The notes under the pieces were generated by a model, which searched no databases, had not been told where the DNA came from, and was given only the letters and a program-made list of their open reading frames with translations. This document shows, one piece after another, positions 6,856-10,888 of a DNA stretch of 10,888 bases (position 1 is its first letter; every line of letters starts with the position of its first letter). The translations under genes and the position numbers were made by a program. Source of the DNA: JBCDBH01 sp039184055 (GTDB lineage Bacteria > Acidobacteriota > Thermoanaerobaculia > Multivoradales > J023); assembly GCA_039184055.1 (NCBI GenBank), contig JBCDBH010000194.1, forward strand, positions 1 to 10,888. The letters are read 5' to 3'.

Positions 6856-9800
6856 ATGGCAACCCCGAGCCCACCCCGACATCTGGCGCAAGGTCCAGGA
6901 GCACGTAAAGAAGCGCTTCGACAACGTGACTACGCACGTCGGGCGAAGGTCGCTCCCTATGTCGAGCTCCATGCGGCCAGCGCGTTCTCGTTTCTCGATG
7001 GCTCGGCTCAACCCGAGGATTTGGTGGCACGCGCCGCCGAGCTCGGCATGCCGGCCATGGCCCTGGTCGATCGCAACGGGGTGTACGGCGCGCCACGGTT
7101 TTTCAAAGCCGCGCGCGAGGCTGGGATCCGCCCGCTCGTCGGCGCTGAAGTGGTGCTCGTCGATTCACTTCGAGACGAGGACGACAGCGGCTCACGAGGC
7201 CGACCCAAGAAACGCACCACGCGACTCGAAGCCACCCGCAGGTCGACCGCGCGAAGCCGCCTGACTCTCTTGGTGCGCGATGCACGGGGCTATCGCAATC
7301 TATGTCGCCTCCTCACGGTTGCCGCGCGAGATCAGGTTAAAGGCGACGCTCAGGCAAGCTGGCGACACATCGAAGAACACGCCGCTGGCCTCCACTGCTT
7401 GACCGGTGGCGCCGAAGGGCCCTTGGCCCGAGCGCTCGCCACCGGGAGTCGAGCCACCGAGGATTGCCTCGACCGGCTCACCACCCTCTTCCCCGGCCGC
7501 CTCCATATCGAGCTCCAACGCCACCAGCGCCGCGACGAGGAACATCGCAATCGAGCTCTGGTCGATCTCGCTCATCACCGAGGTCTACCACTGCTCGCCA
7601 CCAACGGGGTCCGGTACGCGGCTCCCGAAGACAAATCCCTGCACGACGTGCTGGCGTCGATTCGTCACGGCGCCACGCTCGACACCGCGGGACGTCATCT
7701 CGCGGCCGAACGCGAACGGAGGGTCAAAGGGGCCGATGACATGGCGACCTTGTTCGCCGACTTGCCGGAGGCGTTGATCGCGACCACCGAGCTGGCCAAT
7801 GAGCTGCAATTCACCCTCGCTGACCTCGGTTACCGTTTCCCCGCCTACCCCCTGCCACCCGGCGAGACCGCGGCTTCTTTTCTCCGCCAGGTGACCTGGA
7901 ACGCCGCGCGAGGTCGTTTCCGCCCACTCACCGCGCGTGCCCAACAGCAGATCCGTCACGAGCTGGCGGTGATCGACAAACTCGATCTGGCGGGCTACTT
8001 CCTGATCGTCTGGGACCTGATCCGCTTCTGCAAACGCGAAGGCATCATGGTCCAAGGGCGTGGCTCCGCCGCCAATTCGGCGGTGTGCTACGCCTTGTCG
8101 ATCACCGCGGTCGATCCGGTCAAGATGGGTTTGTTGTTCGAGCGCTTTCTGTCCGAAGAACGAGGTGAATGGCCCGATATCGATCTCGATCTGCCCGCCG
8201 GTGCCCAACGCGAAAAAGTCATCCAATACGTCTACCGGCGCTACGGCCCACACGGCGCCGCGATGACCGCCAACGTGATCACGTACCGGGATCGCTTGGC
8301 GGCGCGCGAAGCCGCCAAGGCGCTCGGCTTTTCGAATGATCAGATGGCACGGCTATCACGTCATTTGCGTGGGCTACGACGAGAAGGTTCGAGCGACGAC
8401 GACATCGCGGTCGACAAGGCGCTGCGTGAAGCTGGCTTCGACCCGGACGAACATCGTGTCTCACTCTTCATCGATTTGTGGCGCCGTCTCCAGCACTTAC
8501 CACGTCACCTCGGTCAACACTCGGGAGGCATGGTGATCGCTCACGGACGGCTCGACGAGGTCGTGCCCGTGGAGCCAGCTTCGATGCCCGGCCGGGTCGT
8601 CTTGCAGTGGGACAAAGAAGACTGCGCCGACATGGGAATGATCAAGATCGACCTGCTCGGTCTCGGCATGCTCAATGCGCTCGAAACCGCCGTGCCTCTG
8701 GTACGTCGTCACGAGCGCGCCGATCTCGATTTAGCGCACCTGCCACCCGACGATCCCGAGACCTTCGCCATGTTGCGTCGCGCCGACACGGTCGGCGTGT
8801 TCCAGGTCGAAAGTCGAGCGCAAATGGCGAGTCTGCCCCGCAACCGCCCGGAGGTGTTCTACGACCTGGTCGTCCAGGTGGCGATCATTCGTCCGGGCCC
8901 GATCGTCGGTGGCATGGTGCACCCGTATTTCGAACGTCGACGTGGCCGCGCCCCGGTCACGTATCCCCATCCATCGCTCGAGCCGGTGCTGGCCCGTACG
9001 CTGGGTGTGCCTCTCTTCCAGGAACAGGTTCTGAGGATGGCCATGGTGGCGGCTGGCTTCAGCGGTGGCGAAGCCGAGCAATTGCGTCGCGCCATGGGAT
9101 TCAAACGCTCGGTCGACAAGATGAGCGAGATCGAGGATCAGTTGCGCGCGGGCATGCGGGACCGTGGCATCGACGATGACGCCCAGGCTCAGATCATCAA
9201 ATCGATCACGTCCTTCGCGCTCTATGGGTTTCCCGAGTCGCACGCCGCCAGCTTCGCGCTGATCGCTTATGCCAGTGCCTATTTGAAGGCTCACCACCCC
9301 ACCGCTCTGTTGATCGGCCTGCTCAACGCGTGGCCGATGGGCTTCTATCATCCTTCTTCTCTGATCAAGGATGCGCAACGCCACGGCGTCGCGGTCCGAC
9401 CGATCGATGTCACGCACTCGAGCTGGGCATCGACCTGGGAAGACCGGAGCGACGTCCCGTCACCGAAGGGCGCGTGTCGTCTCGGCTTGCGCTGGGTTCG
9501 TGGACTGCGCCGTGTCGATGCCGAACGCATCGTAACCGCGCGTCACGAGCACGCCTTTACGAGTCTCGACGATTTCACTCGTCGCTGCGCTCTCGACGCG
9601 GCCGCCCTCGAACATCTGGCGAGCGCCGGTGCGCTCGCCGCCTTCGGTCTCGATCGTCGCGCCGCCTCGTGGCAGGTTGCCGAGCTGGCGCGTGATCCGG
9701 GGCCGTTGTTCGCTCACCTTCCCTCGGCGCCGACGCGGGTTTCCCTGCCCTCGGCAACGGAGTTCGAGGAAACTCTCGCGGACTTTGCCTCCACTGGGAT

Positions 9801-10167
9801 TTCCTTGGGCCGTCATCCCGTGGCGTACGTCCGTGAGGCGTTGACGGCACGGGGTGTCGTATCCGCCCTCGATCTCGAAGGTCTTCCAACGGGTCGCGAG
9901 GTGTGTTTCGGTGGCGCCATCATCGTTCGCCAACGACCTGGCACCGCTCGCGGCATGCTCTTCATCACCCTTGAAGACGAGACGGGCATGGCCCAGGTCA
10001 TCATCACGCCTGATTTGACCCGTCGCTATCGTCGTCTCCTCCTCGATGCATCGGGACTGATCGTCGACGGTGAGCTGCAACGACGCGACGGTTCGATGTC
10101 GGTCAAAGCTGAGAGGATTCGCCCTTTCGACACGGTGCTGTCGATACCGAGCCACGACTTCCGCTGA
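6856..10167 (+). CDS. dnaE2: Error-prone DNA polymerase III alpha-type subunit DnaE2 (ImuC)
   Basis: A 1103-residue C-family DNA polymerase that copies past lesions with low fidelity; in known systems it works with ImuA/ImuB in SOS mutagenesis. An N-terminal PHP domain starts near 34 (YVELHAASAFSFLDG). It keeps one histidine (H39) of the metal-binding HxH found in active PHP domains but has A41 for the second, as is usual in DnaE2. The palm carries GRGSAANSAVCYAL (401-414), catalytic D441 and D443 in PDIDLD, and D599 in MIKIDLLGLG, so polymerase activity should be intact. DnaE2-specific signatures include RPGPIVGGMVHPY (679-691), YGFPESHAASFALIAYASAYLK (790-811) and NAWPMGFYHPSSLIKDA (824-840). 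Helix-hairpin-helix (877-931) and OB-fold (about 1014-1090) domains follow. Length is normal for DnaE2. Residues 104-135 look like an extra charged insert in the PHP domain. No imuA, imuB or lexA is nearby, and no GAAC-N7-GTTC-type box is seen upstream. ATG 6856 has no strong ribosome binding site, but no better start exists. Confidence 0.95.
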   Translation: MATPSPPRHLAQGPGARKEALRQRDYARRAKVAPYVELHAASAFSFLDGSAQPEDLVARAAELGMPAMALVDRNGVYGAPRFFKAAREAGIRPLVGAEVVLVDSLRDEDDSGSRGRPKKRTTRLEATRRSTARSRLTLLVRDARGYRNLCRLLTVAARDQVKGDAQASWRHIEEHAAGLHCLTGGAEGPLARALATGSRATEDCLDRLTTLFPGRLHIELQRHQRRDEEHRNRALVDLAHHRGLPLLATNGVRYAAPEDKSLHDVLASIRHGATLDTAGRHLAAERERRVKGADDMATLFADLPEALIATTELANELQFTLADLGYRFPAYPLPPGETAASFLRQVTWNAARGRFRPLTARAQQQIRHELAVIDKLDLAGYFLIVWDLIRFCKREGIMVQGRGSAANSAVCYALSITAVDPVKMGLLFERFLSEERGEWPDIDLDLPAGAQREKVIQYVYRRYGPHGAAMTANVITYRDRLAAREAAKALGFSNDQMARLSRHLRGLRREGSSDDDIAVDKALREAGFDPDEHRVSLFIDLWRRLQHLPRHLGQHSGGMVIAHGRLDEVVPVEPASMPGRVVLQWDKEDCADMGMIKIDLLGLGMLNALETAVPLVRRHERADLDLAHLPPDDPETFAMLRRADTVGVFQVESRAQMASLPRNRPEVFYDLVVQVAIIRPGPIVGGMVHPYFERRRGRAPVTYPHPSLEPVLARTLGVPLFQEQVLRMAMVAAGFSGGEAEQLRRAMGFKRSVDKMSEIEDQLRAGMRDRGIDDDAQAQIIKSITSFALYGFPESHAASFALIAYASAYLKAHHPTALLIGLLNAWPMGFYHPSSLIKDAQRHGVAVRPIDVTHSSWASTWEDRSDVPSPKGACRLGLRWVRGLRRVDAERIVTARHEHAFTSLDDFTRRCALDAAALEHLASAGALAAFGLDRRAASWQVAELARDPGPLFAHLPSAPTRVSLPSATEFEETLADFASTGISLGRHPVAYVREALTARGVVSALDLEGLPTGREVCFGGAIIVRQRPGTARGMLFITLEDETGMAQVIITPDLTRRYRRLLLDASGLIVDGELQRRDGSMSVKAERIRPFDTVLSIPSHDFR

Positions 10168-10226
10168 CTCGGACCGTGACGACCGGGAACTAGATCGCCA
10201 TGAAAATCCTGTCAAAACACGTGGGT

Positions 10227-10252
10227 GTGCGAAAACGCACCTTGATTTCGCA
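10227..10252. repeat. Overlapping, mutually exclusive inverted repeats after dnaE2
   Basis: GTGCG (10227-10231) can pair with CGCAC (10236-10240) around AAAA. The overlapping TGCGAAA (10228-10234) is also a perfect reverse complement of TTTCGCA (10246-10252), with an 11-base spacer. The two structures share bases and cannot form together. They lie 60-85 bp after the dnaE2 stop and 25-50 bp before the binding-protein start. Possible roles are a weak terminator for dnaE2 or an operator for the next gene. Confidence 0.4.
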
Positions 10253-10270
10253 TTTCATATTTTGCAGAAT
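10242..10270 (+). promoter_or_regulatory. Candidate promoter of the solute-binding protein gene
   Basis: TTGATT (10242-10247) and CAGAAT (10265-10270) are separated by 17 bases, each matching consensus at four of six positions. The surrounding DNA is the AT-richest in this half of the window. Transcription would start almost at the ATG at 10277, implying a leaderless message, which fits the lack of a ribosome binding site. A second hexamer, TACAAT (10273-10278), overlaps the start codon and would conflict with it. Confidence 0.25.
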
Positions 10271-10276
10271 TGTACA

Positions 10277-10888
10277 ATGGATAGACGATTCTCTCCCTTT
10301 CTGAGTATTGCTTTCTCCACTCTTCTTTTTGCTTTTCTCTGTGGTGAAGCCACTGCAAGTCAGGAACAGCCGGACGATCTCGAGCGTATTCAGGATCGAG
10401 GTCGTTTGATCGTCTGTAGCTATCCGTTGATCGACTCTCCGTTCATCCGACCGCTCGAAGACGGCGCAGGTTGGACAGGCATCGACTATGAGCTGATGAC
10501 CGCTCTCGCCACGGACTTGGGCACCGATCTCGAGCTGGTCATCCCGGAAGACGAAGAAGGTCTCCCCTCGTTTACCGCGGTTCTTCCATGGTTGCTCGAT
10601 GAGCGCTGCGACATCGTCGCCGCGTCGTTGTCGGTGACCCCCGATCGACAGAAGCAGGTCACGTTCTCGAAGGCTTACCATCGCAACCACATGCATGTGG
10701 TCATGCGACCGGGATTGTGTATCGACAACGTCGCTGAGCTACGAGACCGAGTCGCCGCGGTGATCCCAGGAACCGTGCTCGAACCATGGGCCGCGGCGCT
10801 ACATCTAGGGTCGACCCTCACCGCCATCGATCAGCTGACGATCGACAACCTGCGGGACGACGGCAAGCTCCGCACCTCGGCGGTGGAT
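10277..10888 (+). CDS. Periplasmic solute-binding protein, family 3, C-terminus missing
   Basis: 204 codons are visible and the frame is open at the right edge. Residues 1-27 are a Sec signal peptide (basic RR, hydrophobic FLSIAFSTLLFAFLC, cut at ATA/SQ). Residues 34 onward match the SBP_bac_3 family: LERIQDRGRLIVCSYP, GWTGIDYELMTALATDLG (65-82), the ligand-contacting region DIVAASLSVTPDRQKQVTFSKAY (112-134), with T121 and R124 in the usual positions, and AAVIPGTVLE (160-169). Such proteins normally bind polar amino acids or related small molecules. A full member is about 250-270 residues, so roughly a quarter is missing if it is a plain binding protein. The same domain also occurs at the N-terminus of lytic transglycosylase MltF and of sensor kinases, which the edge does not exclude. 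No ABC permease is visible. The start was chosen from the signal peptide; there is no ribosome binding site. The ligand cannot be assigned. Confidence 0.85.
   Translation, partial: MDRRFSPFLSIAFSTLLFAFLCGEATASQEQPDDLERIQDRGRLIVCSYPLIDSPFIRPLEDGAGWTGIDYELMTALATDLGTDLELVIPEDEEGLPSFTAVLPWLLDERCDIVAASLSVTPDRQKQVTFSKAYHRNHMHVVMRPGLCIDNVAELRDRVAAVIPGTVLEPWAAALHLGSTLTAIDQLTIDNLRDDGKLRTSAVD

Noticed and set aside
6856..10167. Replicative DnaE1 rather than DnaE2
   Set aside because: The PHP start (ELHAASAFSFL), the WPMGFYHPSSLIKDA segment and the shorter C-terminus fit DnaE2; DnaE1 would keep HxH in its PHP start in many phyla and have a longer tail.
9460..10215. Minus-strand open frame of 251 codons at the end of dnaE2
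   Set aside because: It is antisense to the OB-fold and helix-hairpin-helix parts of the polymerase and has no signal, motif or ribosome binding site.
10170..10370. Horizontal transfer boundary suggested by an AT-rich dip
   Set aside because: The dip covers only the intergenic region and the signal-peptide codons; the rest of the binding-protein gene has the same GC-rich codon style as its neighbours, and no integrase, tRNA or att-like repeat is present.
10190..10696. Minus-strand open frame of 168 codons opposite the binding protein
   Set aside because: The plus strand has a signal peptide and SBP_bac_3 motifs; the minus frame shows none.
1..10888. CRISPR array, tRNA, rRNA, insertion sequence or toxin-antitoxin pair
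   Set aside because: No regularly spaced repeats, cloverleaf pattern, transposase motifs or small paired overlapping genes were found on either strand.

Overview
The window looks like ordinary chromosome from a high-GC, Gram-negative bacterium. Four proteins carry export signals (a lipoprotein, two Sec-exported envelope proteins and a periplasmic binding protein). Codon use is rich in C/G-ending codons and similar in all genes. The mix of PEGA, NHL and TPR envelope proteins, a CHASE8-type sensor kinase and DnaE2 would suit Acidobacteriota (Thermoanaerobaculia-like) or the deltaproteobacterial/myxobacterial grade. No marker gene here settles the phylum, so this placement is a weak inference.

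Layout. On the minus strand, positions 1-2306 hold a two-component module: a membrane histidine kinase (GTG start at 2306) followed by a REC-PAS response regulator cut by the left edge. A 413-bp intergenic region (2307-2719) separates it from the divergent plus-strand genes. This region holds an 18-bp tandem repeat, a 12-bp palindrome, a good sigma-70-like promoter and a leader of about 230 nt. Next come two exported proteins that overlap by one base (TGATG): a TPR + NHL beta-propeller protein (2720-4207) and a TPR + PEGA + PDZ protein (4207-6429). They probably work together in the periplasm or at the outer membrane. A small acidic lipoprotein with a strong ribosome binding site (6504-6773) follows. 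The largest gene (6856-10167) encodes a DnaE2/ImuC-type error-prone DNA polymerase with its catalytic aspartates intact, but with no imuA/imuB beside it and no recognisable SOS box. After a locally AT-rich gap with overlapping inverted repeats, the window ends inside a family-3 periplasmic solute-binding protein gene (from 10277).

How the genes fit together. The kinase/regulator pair is a self-contained signalling unit. The two overlapping envelope genes form a clear operon core, with the lipoprotein possibly attached. The polymerase looks like an independent translesion gene, and the binding protein starts another unit. I see no mobile element, CRISPR array, tRNA or rRNA. I found no clearly new multi-gene system. 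The best leads are the TPR-NHL / PEGA-PDZ pair with an unassigned domain, the isolated DnaE2 with an insertion in its PHP domain, and the repeat/promoter cluster in the divergent intergenic region.
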